Shown in pieces: positions 35,281 through 45,485 of a stretch of DNA of 64,000 nucleotides (the first letter of the stretch is position 1; every line of letters starts with the position of its first letter). Origin of the DNA: Zygnema circumcarinatum. Lineage: Eukaryota; Streptophyta; Zygnematophyceae; Zygnematales; Zygnemataceae. A model generated the notes under the pieces. It searched no databases. It saw nothing but the letters and a program-made list of their open reading frames with translations, and had not been told where the DNA came from. The translations under genes were made by a program, and so were the position numbers. The stretch is taken from assembly GCA_037447605.1 (NCBI GenBank), contig CM074812.1:973741-1037740 (forward strand), read 5' to 3'.

Positions 35281-35344
35281 AAACTTTCTGGGAAAGCAGG
35301 AAACTAAAGATGTGGGAAGCGGCTTCGCGACCATGGTAATTGGC

Positions 35345-35410
35345 CGGGGAAGATCTTTCTCCCTTTCTCCCTCCCTCCATTCCTCCCTCCCTCCCTCCCT
35401 CCCTCCGCAC
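35345..35410. repeat. Pyrimidine-rich tract before copy 2 start codon
   Basis: C/T-only run (CTCCCTCCCTCCATTCCTCC type) immediately upstream of the ATG at 35420. Confidence 0.7.
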
Positions 35411-35664
35411 TCCGCCACCATGCGTATCGCCGTGATCGGAGGCACCGGCAATGCGGGCGGTCGCCTCGCTCGCCGCCTCTGCCTCGCCGGACACGAGCTC
35501 CTGCTCGCCTCCCGCCAACCTTTATTCCCTATGGTGGGAAATAAAAAGGTGGATGAGAGGTTTCAACAGAGTTAGGGATGGAGAGAAATTGGGACCGAAT
35601 GTGGAACTTGTGGAAACGGAGAGGAAACAGTAAATGGAAGCTCAATAGAAGGTCTCGTCCTCTG

Positions 35665-36280
35665 TGTAGATGTGGAGCCTCCGGTCCTAGTAGAAGATCC
35701 CTCCGAGGATGACATCCCACTACTCCTTGGACTAGGAGACGCCAGCCTTGCGGAAACACAGAATCACACTCACAAAGCACAGACTGCCCCAAGCAAAGAA
35801 TGGATGAGCAGGATCGAGATTGAGGAAGATAAGAGAATGCACAAATGCTGAAAACTCTTAACTTCAAAGCGGTACAAGAACACAAGCAAGAGGCCCCTCT
35901 GCTTCTACTCCACCTCTGAGTGTCCCCTTATCTTTGTAAAGCACCACCACCTGCTTGGCAAGCCTCTACTCTGCACTGGCAGCACGCACTAGGGTTACTA
36001 GGTGCAGGTAGAGCTTTACTACAATGTGTCAGTAACTTCCCCGTATAAGAGGCCTTCTTATGATGAGTAAACATGAAACTCTGTGTATTCTTAACTCCGT
36101 TTAACATTCTCTATTGCAGTCTTCCGTCTGTTCATTCATTCTTTGCTGAGCGTCTGTGCTGGCGGTGGCAGAACCTGTGTTCGCAGGCTGGCGTCTCTTT
36201 GATCCCCGGAAACAGTGAAGACTGTCATCCTGGGAGAAAATCTTCTCTTGCGGTATCTATATTATCGAGCTGAGGCGGGG
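35665..36280. repeat. Chimeric left LTR of outer copia: inverted then direct
   Basis: From 35665 to about 35999 the sequence is the reverse complement of the last 335 bp of the LTR at 59241-59907; the outermost 130 bases or so look identical. At about 36000 it turns round and continues as a diverged direct copy of the same LTR part (TCTGTTCATTCATTCTTTGC, then GGCTGGCGTCTC). A weak PBS-like GGTATCTAT follows at about 36251. Confidence 0.85.
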
Positions 36281-36289
36281 GCGGGAAGG

Positions 36290-37011
36290 TGTAGCGAAAC
36301 GCTACAGTCACCCCAAGGGGGAAGGGTTACTTAGAGCCCGGCGTGGCTTTATGTTTCCATCCAATGCAGTACCTAACGGTTAAAGCATCGGATACCCTAT
36401 AGGACGAGGGAGGTCCTAGGTTCGAACCTTAAGAACTGGTTCACCCGTGGGGCCGCCACATAATCTCTATGGGCCCCACGTCAGCGACCAAGGTCCCCTC
36501 CTCTCAGCGTAGAGGAGGATCACGGGCTAACGGCACCCGCAGGGACCAATCGGTCCCGCGGTGAATCGAGGGCCCACGGCCGGATCCCAAATTAAGCCGT
36601 CCGTCCGTGCGTTACTTGATTTACCCGATGAGTACGGACGGGTGTGCGGTCGGGCCAGCGCCCAGCGCGTAGGCTCCGACGATGCAGCTCTGGCGGCCTT
36701 CGCGTCGCGACGCCGCGCCGCAGGATGCAACGAAGCGGTAAATGCGTTGTACACCTCGACCCCATGCGGAGTGAGGACCTGGCTGCCATTAAGGCGGCCC
36801 TGCTTCCAATCACTCCATCTTTGGTAGGAGGTTCCGGGGAAGCGTATAAGGTGGCCGTCACCCAACCAACGCTACAAAGCATCTGATTTACCGCGCCCAT
36901 CCCGGAGCTGCTCCCTCACGAAAGAGCTTTCTCCCTCTCTCTCTCTCTCTTAGCTGAACTCTGAAGTGTAATTCCGCGCACGGCTGAAGGGGCTAGATTT
37001 CAGTCGTGACA
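36290..37011 (+). repeat. 5' LTR of the chromovirus (722 bp)
   Basis: TGTAGCGAAACGCTACAG to GTGACA. Contains tRNA-like A box (about 36370) and B box GGTTCGAACC (36419-36428), and a CT-microsatellite near the end. Confidence 0.95.
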
Positions 37012-37013
37012 TT

Positions 37014-37025
37014 TGGTATCAGAGC
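37014..37025 (+). other. Primer-binding site (initiator tRNA-Met)
   Basis: TGGTATCAGAGC two bases after the 5' LTR, the standard plant initiator-tRNA primer site. Confidence 0.95.
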
Positions 37026-37062
37026 AGGTTTTCTTTTCTGTTTGGGAAGGAACCTGTTGGTC

Positions 37063-38590
37063 ATGGTGACCACTCGGCGGGCCGGAGGTGACCCGGGGCC
37101 CTCAGGGCCGCCACCTCCACCACCCGTCCCACGGGACGAGGTGATGGAGGAGAACTCGGAGACTGCGGCTGTCCCCATGGAGGGGCCCAGTCCCGAGCCC
37201 ACTGATGACCAAGGTCATCCCAGGTGGCTAACGCACTTCCGCGTCACGGGCAGCTGGCGGCGAGAATCCGCGATCCCCATGATGGGAGGGCTATCACCGG
37301 TGGCGCTTCGCCCGAAAGATGAAGAAGATGTCGGCAAGCCCAGGAGCGGATGTAAAGCGGCGTAGCGTCGCCACCATAGCTTTGCTCTGGCGGTGGGCGG
37401 CTTTATGGAAGCTCCACCGGTCCACCCGCTTGGTGGACACGCTCCAAATGGAGTTCCGGAGCCTTTCGGACAGGCTCCGGAGGATCGAGGAAGGTATGCC
37501 CCGAACCCCCCCTCAGGCTGGTAGAGGCAGTGGATGCAGCAGGTCCTAGGGAAGGGGTTAGGCAAGGCGCCCTCGATAGCGTCGTGCACGTCGACGCCCC
37601 GGCCCATTGCCGGAGCGGCGGCGAGAAGTCCGGACCCCCAGTTTTCCCGCGAGGGGTGAGCCACCCCACGAGGTGGCGATCCCACCCGGCGATGGGGGAC
37701 CCAGGTGGTGGCGAGGCTGGCGGGGGCCGGGAGAAGAAGATCCCGATCCCTGGGGCTTGCTCCTCCCGCCAACACGAGATGCGGCGAGTCGGGCCAAAGT
37801 GAGCCCCTCTTTCCTTTTGGGGCGAGCATCCCTGGGGCTGCTCGATTGAGCAGTGGATTTGCGGAGTCAAGCGAAGGGGGCTACCTTACGGCGACCAAAA
37901 GCTGTCCCCTCACAGGTGGTGGTAGCTTTTGCTTTTGGCACTCGAGAAGGAGCATACACGGTGTATGAGGGCCTCTCTGACAGATGAGGGACGGTGGGAT
38001 AAGTTGAGAGATGAACTTATCAATCACTTTGGGGCCTTGGATCCCGGCTTGGAGGCCCGGGATAAATTTCAGAACATGGTCCAAACCGGCAGTGTCAAGC
38101 AGTTCCTGCGAGACCTGCGTCAAGTGGTCCCTCAAATCACCACTCACAAGCACAGTGGTGAGTTCACTCCCGCCGAGGGAATGGCGAGCCACACACGAGG
38201 CGGTGAGAACGCCCACGGACTCACGAAGCGTGGGACCCGTGACTCCTAAGGCACGGCCTTTGTCGGCCATTAGGTTGGACCTGCAGCCTGCGGTGTCACG
38301 GGCCAGCGCTGACGGCTGAGGAGGTCGGGCGACGTGGCGAGGTCGTGGAAGGCGGGACCCTCGGCTCCTGCCAGATGGCGAGGAAAGGGCAAGCAGGCGG
38401 CCCAGCGGAAGTGGCTGCGCCCTGCTACACGACGCGCCGAAGTTGACTCGAGGAAATGGAGAAGATGCGGCGGGGAGAACAAGAATGTTTCCGTTGCGCA
38501 AAAAGGGGCATAAAGGCCGAGATTGCCCTCCCGAACTCCGGGGCAGGGGAAGGGCAAGGGCGAGAAAAACCCCCAACCCCACCCGGCCCG
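37063..38590 (+). pseudogene. Chromovirus gag, broken
   Basis: Starts MVTTRRAGGDPGPSG with a Pro-rich N-terminus; the first frame stops at 37365. The capsid core (LRDELINHFGALDPG, QFLRDLRQVVPQITTHKHSG) is in another frame at 37929-38160. The zinc knuckle near 38490-38530 (CFRCAK, then GHKGRDCP) is split by a one-base shift. Structural protein of the virus-like particle; inactive as given. Confidence 0.85.
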
Positions 38591-38667
38591 GTTTAGGAGT
38601 GCGGCTGGCGGTGGAGTAACGAGTTAGGGGATGGGAGGGCGATTGCTGAGTCAATGTTAAAGGACTT

Positions 38668-40871
38668 TTGTGGCTTAGGTCAGCGGACATGCTTAACTTG
38701 TTGGGCAGGCCTTTGGGGGTGCACGATCTCGTTGTGTGTCATGCGCTTCCTGATTCCATGTCCTTTTCCCCTGCCACCGTGGTGACTCCCTCTAGGTTTA
38801 TGGATGTATTGATGCGTGGCCAGTGGCATGTTTCAATTCTCAATGTTATGGGGGATGATGTCTTGATGAGATGTGCCATGGATGCCTTGCTTGTCTTGCG
38901 GGATACTTCCCACATCCTTGGGCTGCATGTGCTGGTTCCTCAGCACTTGGCAGTTCGCACTTTTCCCAACGCCAACTGGCGGTTGGTGAAACAGCTGAGG
39001 AAAGGGCACCAAGTTAGTGCAGACGATGGAAGGATCCACCAGTTCGTGGTTGGATCACCCTACACATTGGTGTGGAGGACGGCTCGTCCTCACCCCTCGC
39101 ATATAGTGCGATCTATGTTCCATCTTGCCCATCGTGCCATGACCTTCATCGGGTCAGCCAATGGCCACCCTGCAGTGATACTGCTAGATACTGGGGCAGA
39201 TGCTAACTTTGTTAGTTCTGCATTCACCCAGAGATTTGGATTGACCCGCAGATCCCCATTGAGAAAGTGTTTTCGGGGATGGGCCTGGAGCCAGATCTAC
39301 GGTAGCGTCACGCACTCAAAATCAAAGCTCAATCCTACTCCGGGGCGATCAGTGTCTTAACACAGCGGCCCCGAAATGCTGATGTTATTTTGGGGAAGTG
39401 CTTGGTTAACCATGGTCCAACACAAATGGACTACGTCGCATTGCGTGCACGGTGGTGGCCGGGGCGGCTTACCCTGCACCTTGGCAGAGCCACATCCGTT
39501 GTTATCAAGCAGCCTGCTACTCCTTATCTCTGCTCAGCTATGCAATTGGCCAAAGCAGTTGAGGAGGGTTGCACCTTGTTCATGGTGCATGTCATAGCGT
39601 ACTTGAGATGTTCATAGCGAACCAAGAATGGCGAGATCACATCACAGTTAATGCTCCCGTTATTCCGTCTCCGAGATCCAACCTGTTGGATGAGTTGAGG
39701 ATAATGTGCTGCGACGACCTTCCAGAAGGGATTTGCCACCATCCCGAGAGGGGTGGCCACACAATCCCTCTTGAGCTGGCAACGCCTTGGCGGCCGATCT
39801 ATCGGCTAAGCCCAAAAGAAACCGAAGAGATGCGAAACCAGTTGGCAACTTTACGTGACAAGGGCTGGATAGAACCCAGTCAAAGCCCCTTTGGGGCGCC
39901 CATCTTGTTTGTTGGGAAGAAAGATGGTTCGTTGAGGATGTGCATTGATTATCGCGCACTCAACAAGATCACTGTAAAGAATCGATTTGCTTTACCACGT
40001 ATCGATGATCTGTTGGATCGTCTTCACGGCGCCAAAGTGTTCACATCACACTTGATCTTGCTTTCGGGGTATCATCGGATCCGCGTCCGCGGAAGGCTGA
40101 TGTGCAAAGCTGCGTTCGGACCAGCTAGATTGGTCATTTCAATATAAGGTGTTGCCCTTTGGATTGACTAATGCTCCGGCGACTTTCCAGGCTGTAATGA
40201 ACGAGATGTTCATCGGCATGGATGAGTTTGTTTTGGTTTACCTCGATGATATCCTTGTCTTCAGTAAGACAGAGGAGGAACATCTTGAACACGTTCGGAA
40301 AGTGTTTGAGGTACTGAGGACGAACCGATTTTATGCCAAGAGGAAAAATTGTCATTTCATGCAACGTGAGTTGCTTTATCTTGGGCATATTCTGAATGAT
40401 CAAGGCCTTCGGCCAGACCCTGCCAAAGTTTCTGCGGTAGAAACTTGGGCAGACCGACTGACTTGCATCAGTTGCGGTCTTTCTCTGGGCTTTGCGAATT
40501 ATTTTCGTAAGTTCATCCAAGGGTTTAGTAAACTGGTTACCCCCTTGACTAATTTGACACGTTCCGGTGTCCCCTTTACATGGACCCCTGAATGCCAGGA
40601 TGCATTCGAAGGTGTGCGCCATGCACTTGTTACCGCACCCACTCTCCGTTTAGCGGACCCGTCCAAGCCTTATGAAGTGGTTTGTGATGCTTCGGGATTC
40701 GCCTTGGGTGCCGTCTTGTTTCAAGATGGCCAACCTTTGGCGTATGAAAGTCGCAAAATGAATCCCGCTGAGCGCAACTATTCTGCAACAGAACAGGAAC
40801 TGCTTGCAGTGGTCCACGCCCTGAGGACATGGCGGTGCTATTTAGGCCAGCGATCTGCAGCCAGTCCTTGA
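38668..40871 (+). pseudogene. Chromovirus protease, reverse transcriptase and RNase H, broken
   Basis: Protease LLDTGADANFVS at about 39180-39215; RT in two frames, with [20 protein letters not shown] at about 39885-39945, then LPFGLTNAPATF and the catalytic YLDDILVFSK at about 40155-40270; RNase H starts with VVCDASGFALGAVLF near 40680 and ends near 40850 (TEQELLAVVHALRTW). A shift lies at about 40140 and the frame between protease and RT is also broken. Confidence 0.9.
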
Positions 40872-41179
40872 CCACGTCAAGTACGGCCACGTTCCTCTCC
40901 AGCCCCAACCGAACTCCCCATCTGAAGCGAGCACAGCCCAGTACGAGGATTCCTCCAAGAGTTTGGCTACCCGGTGGAGTTTTGCTCGGCGGGAAAGGCT
41001 AGATATACTTGAACCAGCTGGTAAACTGCCACCGGCATCTTACCAGATGAATGCCTTCGTCATTTCGAAGTGTTGGTGGAGCGAGATGGCCGAGGGAGAA
41101 GTAGAGCCAACCCGAGGTCTCAGTCTCGGTATGCTGTCATAGATCGCACCCGGTGGCCTTGATCCAACCCTCCACTCTC

Positions 41180-42120
41180 CCGATCTCCGGGCAGAGATGA
41201 TCGGGGAGGGTATCGCACGATATGATCCGCTTTGTTCTCTGGATAGCCAAGGTAATAGGTACATAAGGACAAGGAAGTGGTGTCTGGAACGGATTACAGT
41301 ACCACGGCAGTTGTGGTGTGCACCCAAGAGCGGGGCTATGCGGCGGCTCATTACAGGTAAACTTCACATGATCACAAAATGCGAGGTCACATAGAGATTT
41401 ACCCAAAACCCGTGAGAAACCTTGCTCAAGAGTTCTGGTAGCACAGACTCGAGGGATGTAGCGTATTATGTTTCGCTTGTTGTCAACTTGTCAGCCGAGC
41501 AAACCCTTGCTTGGCGGGATCACGGCGGTGCAGCCCCTCACACCTCGCACACGAGGAAATGGGATAGTGTGGGTATGGACTTGATCCGCAGATCTTCTGT
41601 GGCGCCTGCGAGGGCATATGACTCCATCCTGCGTCTTTGTCGTCGGCTCGGCAAGATGGTGCATTTTGCACCAACTACTAAGACCGCTGGGGCCGACGAG
41701 ATTGCACGGCTGTATGTTGACAAAGTGTGGAGCCAGCATGGTCTTCAGTCAGACATTGTGTCTGACCGTGATCCACGATTCACCGGCCATTTTGGGCGGA
41801 AGTGCTCAAAATCGTAGGGACCAAGCGGTTGATGCTGACTTTCCACCCGCGCGCGGAGTGGCGGGGCGGGCAGTCGAGCGAGGATCACCGGAGGATTACC
41901 TCAGGCATTATGGGACCCACCCGGATGGGTGGGATATGAAGCTGCTCCCGATTGGCGGTCGCCATCAATAATGCTTTCGAGGAGTCCATTGGTACCACCC
42001 TTTCTTCTACGAACTTTGATGACATCCCTAAATCCCACGCAACCAAGGATCCAGCCCCACGATCCGTGGAACATGGCGTCCACGAAACCCGATCCTTGGA
42101 AGAGAGGGCGTGGGACTCAA
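41180..42120 (+). pseudogene. Chromovirus integrase, broken
   Basis: The core is readable at about 41565-41815 (GMDLIRRSS, KMVHFAPTTKT, LYVDKVWSQHGLQSDIVSDR, DPRFTGHF). The zinc-binding part before it and the part after 41815 are scrambled by indels. Confidence 0.85.
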
Positions 42121-42284
42121 CCTCATGATCAGTCTTTTGTCGACTAATATGCAGCTGCCGAGAGAACGCAGCGGGAGCCACTGGCGGCCCGGTCGCGACA
42201 AAAGGCCTATGGCGACGTCACCGTACCCAACTCACCTTCAGCAGCGGCGAGTGTTCTTGAAATGGCGAGCAGGGGCACCAGCTT

Positions 42285-42821
42285 ATGGCGGAACCTCGTA
42301 AGTGCTGGCCCCGTTTCATACGACCTTTTAAGGTCGTGAAGCGAATCAATGATGTCGCTTACAGGTTGGATTTACCATCCCACATGAAGGTGCATCCGGT
42401 CTTTCATGTGGGTTTGCTAAAGGTCTACCGTAGCGATGGGAGGATCCAACCACCTCCCCCACCAGTGGAACTTGAAGGTGAACTTGAGTATGAAGTTGAA
42501 ACCATTCAAGCCCACCGTATTGTGAGAAAGGGTCGATCTTCCCGTCACGAATACCTCGTGAAGTGGTTGGGCTATGGGGTTGAACATAGCACATGGGAAG
42601 CCGAGGGCAACTTAACCAATTGCCAAGAGCTCATCAACTTGTACTGGGAGGCGCAGGCCGCAGGAGAGCGGGCGAGGGCGGCTCGGGGGGTTCCTGAGCC
42701 GTCCCCGCGCAACTCGGAAAGGGACTTGACCGGGATTATCGCTGAGCCCTCCCGGTTATCACGTAGAGTTCGACGCGTGCCGTTGAAACTACGAGCTGCC
42801 TTTACTACCCCACACACGTGA
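42285..42821 (+). CDS. Chromovirus integrase C-terminus with chromodomain
   Basis: An open frame of 178 codons: FIRPFKVVKRINDVAYRLDL and HPVFHVGLLKVYRSDGR, then a chromodomain (IVRKGRSSRHEYLVKWLGYG, EHSTWEAEGNL). The chromodomain is thought to steer integration to particular chromatin. It belongs to the polyprotein and is not a separate gene. Confidence 0.85.
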   Translation: MAEPRKCWPRFIRPFKVVKRINDVAYRLDLPSHMKVHPVFHVGLLKVYRSDGRIQPPPPPVELEGELEYEVETIQAHRIVRKGRSSRHEYLVKWLGYGVEHSTWEAEGNLTNCQELINLYWEAQAAGERARAARGVPEPSPRNSERDLTGIIAEPSRLSRRVRRVPLKLRAAFTTPHT

Positions 42822-42856
42822 ACGAGGGCGTTCACATTCTCACAGGGGGGGAGTAA

Positions 42857-43589
42857 TGTAGCGAAACGCTACAGTCACCCCAAGGGGGAAGGGTTACTTA
42901 GAGCCCGGCGTGGCTTTATGTTTCCATCCAATGCAGTACCTAACGGTTAGAGCATCGGATACCCTATAGGACGACGGAGGTCCTAGGTTCGAACCTTAAG
43001 AACTGGTTCACCCGTGGGGCCGCCACATAATCTCTATGGGCCCCACGTCAGCGGCCAAGGTCCCCTCCTCGGCGTAGAGGAGGGATCACGGAGAAGCTGC
43101 GGCACCGCGGGACCCAATCGGTCACGCGGTGGATCACGGCCCGCGGCGGATCCCCCGGGGAGTGGCGAGTCGTCAAATGCGTTAGCGGTTACCGATGAAT
43201 GCAGACGGTGTGGTGGGCCTTGTGGAGGCTCCCGGCAGGTGTCACACCGGCAATGCGGCGGCCCAGCCCGCCCTTGAGCTGCAGCGTAGAAACGATGGAA
43301 ATACGTTATACACCTCACGACCCATCACGAGGTCGAGAGGAACCGTGGCGGTTGCCATTGGGCGATACAGCTTCAATCCTCCCACATCTTTGGTAGGAGG
43401 AGGTTGTGGGGAAGCGTATAGGGGCGTGGGTGACTGTCGTCACCCAACCAACATACCGGCATACGGTTGCACGCCCATCCCGGGCTGCTCCCCACTCTGA
43501 AGGGCTTTCTCCCTCTCTCTCTCTCTCTTAGCTGAACTCTGAAGTGTAATTCCGCGCACGGCTGAAGGGGCTAGATTTCAGTCGTGACA
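42857..43589 (+). repeat. 3' LTR of the chromovirus (733 bp)
   Basis: Homologous to 36290-37011 but with many small differences in its middle (43060-43440). tRNA-like A box about 42937, B box 42986-42995. Confidence 0.95.
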
Positions 43590-43594
43590 GAAGG

Positions 43595-44485
43595 TGATGA
43601 CGATCGGAAGATTGGAGTGCCATTGTTTGATGGCCATAACTACAAGACGTGGAGGTGGCGAATGAAGAAAGTGCTGTTGAGCCGAGACCTTCTTGGAGTT
43701 GTTGATATGTACGAACCCAACCACGGTGTTGAAGATATCGAGTAGCTTCGAAAGGGCGAGGAAAGCTCAAGCAACATAAGCCTTAAGCATGAAGGATGGC
43801 GGTCGCTTCTGTACAAGAAGTTAGAAGACTAGATGCTGAAATGTGGAAAGTCTAGAGGATGTGTATGATGTCAAATCTCATACCACGGTTGTCCACTTGT
43901 ACCGAGAACTAGGTAATTTGAAATATCCGAAGATGAAGAGGCATGAATTATGTCACGAGAGGGATTCGATAGCTTGATCGCGAGAGGTTTGCCCTTACCA
44001 TTAAGCCGTTGGACTGAGATCATAAGATGGCGTCTTCTTAGAAAGTGCCTTAAAAGATTTGAGTTTCTTTGTCATTTCCATTAAGACACTTCTCACTACG
44101 CCCAATCAACCATAAGCGAGGTGAAGAGAGTGAAAGGGAGGAGAATGAAAAGAAGCGAGGCAAAGGCTAAGGTTTCAGTGACAGGTGCTGGCGCTAAGGT
44201 GGTGCGGCAAAAGCACAAGGAGAGGGCAAGGTGGACAAGCGCGGCTTCCGGGGCGGGAAGTTACTTTACAAGCTACGACGGGACACGTGAAGACCATTTG
44301 CCGGAGCTGAAGAAGGATAATGCGAGTGGGCGGGAGCCGCTTCTAAGTTGGCCGCAAAAAGGAGAAGGTCAAGGGCGTGTGTCACAAGTGCTTGGGGAAG
44401 TTTGGCCACTTCAAGGCAAACTGTCCTGACGGAAATTCAGAGAAGACTCTAATGGTTGCTGAAGGCGAGTATTCAGAGTTTGCGA
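43595..44485 (+). pseudogene. Outer copia gag, broken
   Basis: Reads KIGVPLFDGHNYKTWRWRMK (copia gag start) from about 43610, later a CCHC-like knuckle CHKCLGKFGHFKANC near 44375-44425, with stops between. Ends at the insertion point of the three-LTR copia element. Confidence 0.8.
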
Positions 44486-45485
44486 TGTTAGTGTATGATA
44501 GTTAGCATGCTTTTGTTGGAACATTAGTTTTGTGTGTTTGTGTGTGTGTTTCCTTGGCGTGCAGCTCTTAAGTTAATAATATTAAGCGGCGAATACGGAC
44601 ATTTAGTCGGTGGAAAGAAGCGCTGGCCTTGGCCGGAGTCAAAAAGTGACAGTAGCGGCCGACGGGTCGAGAAATTGAAAAATTGGCGGGCGGAGCGAGT
44701 GAAAATGTGGCCTTGACCTTGCTTGATCTGCCTTAGCCCGAATGAGTAGCCTTGTGGCGTCAACCTTTAGATTGAAGCGGTCCCGGACATGGCCGTCGCA
44801 GCGTCAAGAAAATGTCGGCGCGATTCCATCATTAATATGCCAGGCGGCGTCGGATAATGGTGGCGTGCGGCGGCGCGGAGTTTAATAGCGTCATCAATCT
44901 TAGGCGAGGCCAGTCACGGCGCAAGAGCGTGGAATGGCAAGGCGAGTGAGATGCGGCGGGCTTGTCACGGAAGGATCCCGTGAGCCGACAGGATCGGCAG
45001 CCTTGAAGTTAGGGAATCGAGATAGAGGCCCTGCGGAGTCCATGCCGATATTGTGAGCTTCGTTGTATGGTAGTGTCACGGATGTTGTGACATGGTATAT
45101 AGTGTGTTGTTTTGTTTGGTTGTTTATCTTAACTTCTGGAATCACGGGTTGAAGCCATTGAAGACTCAGAAGCTTGTTGCCGTGTTGTTAACATGATACT
45201 TGCTGTGTCGCCAGGTAGTGGGCTTTTGAGTTTATTGGGCTAGTTGAGAGGGGGTCTTCATTTGTGGTGTTAAGATTTATTATTAAGGAGTTTTAGAGCC
45301 GAGCTTTCTCCTATCCCTTCTCCGTTATTCCGCTGTGAGATCCGAGAGGTTCACTCCTTGAGTAAAATGGGCTATGAGTGAATGTGAGAGTTTGGGAAAT
45401 GTCATCATCGATTGGAACGCGAACTCAGAAGAGAGGTGATGCGAGTGGAGAAGCCGGCAGCAGTGGAGGAGTCCCTCCACCAACA
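44486..45485 (+). repeat. Copia LTR 1 (1000 bp)
   Basis: TGTTAGTG at the left, CCAACA at the right, followed after two bases by the PBS TGGTATCAGAGC at 45488-45499. Confidence 0.85.

Larger units (their letters stand above)
36290..43589 (+). mobile_element. Ty3/gypsy chromovirus, full-length but frameshifted
   Basis: LTRs 36290-37011 and 42857-43589, target duplication GAAGG on both sides (36285-36289 and 43590-43594), PBS at 37014-37025, PPT GGGGGGGAG before the 3' LTR. Domain order gag, protease, RT, RNase H, integrase, chromodomain identifies the chromovirus branch of Ty3/gypsy. Several frame breaks mean it cannot make a complete polyprotein as given. Confidence 0.95.

Noticed and set aside
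36370-36428. True tRNA gene
   Set aside because: A and B boxes are present but no acceptor stem or convincing anticodon arm, and it lies inside an LTR in every copy.
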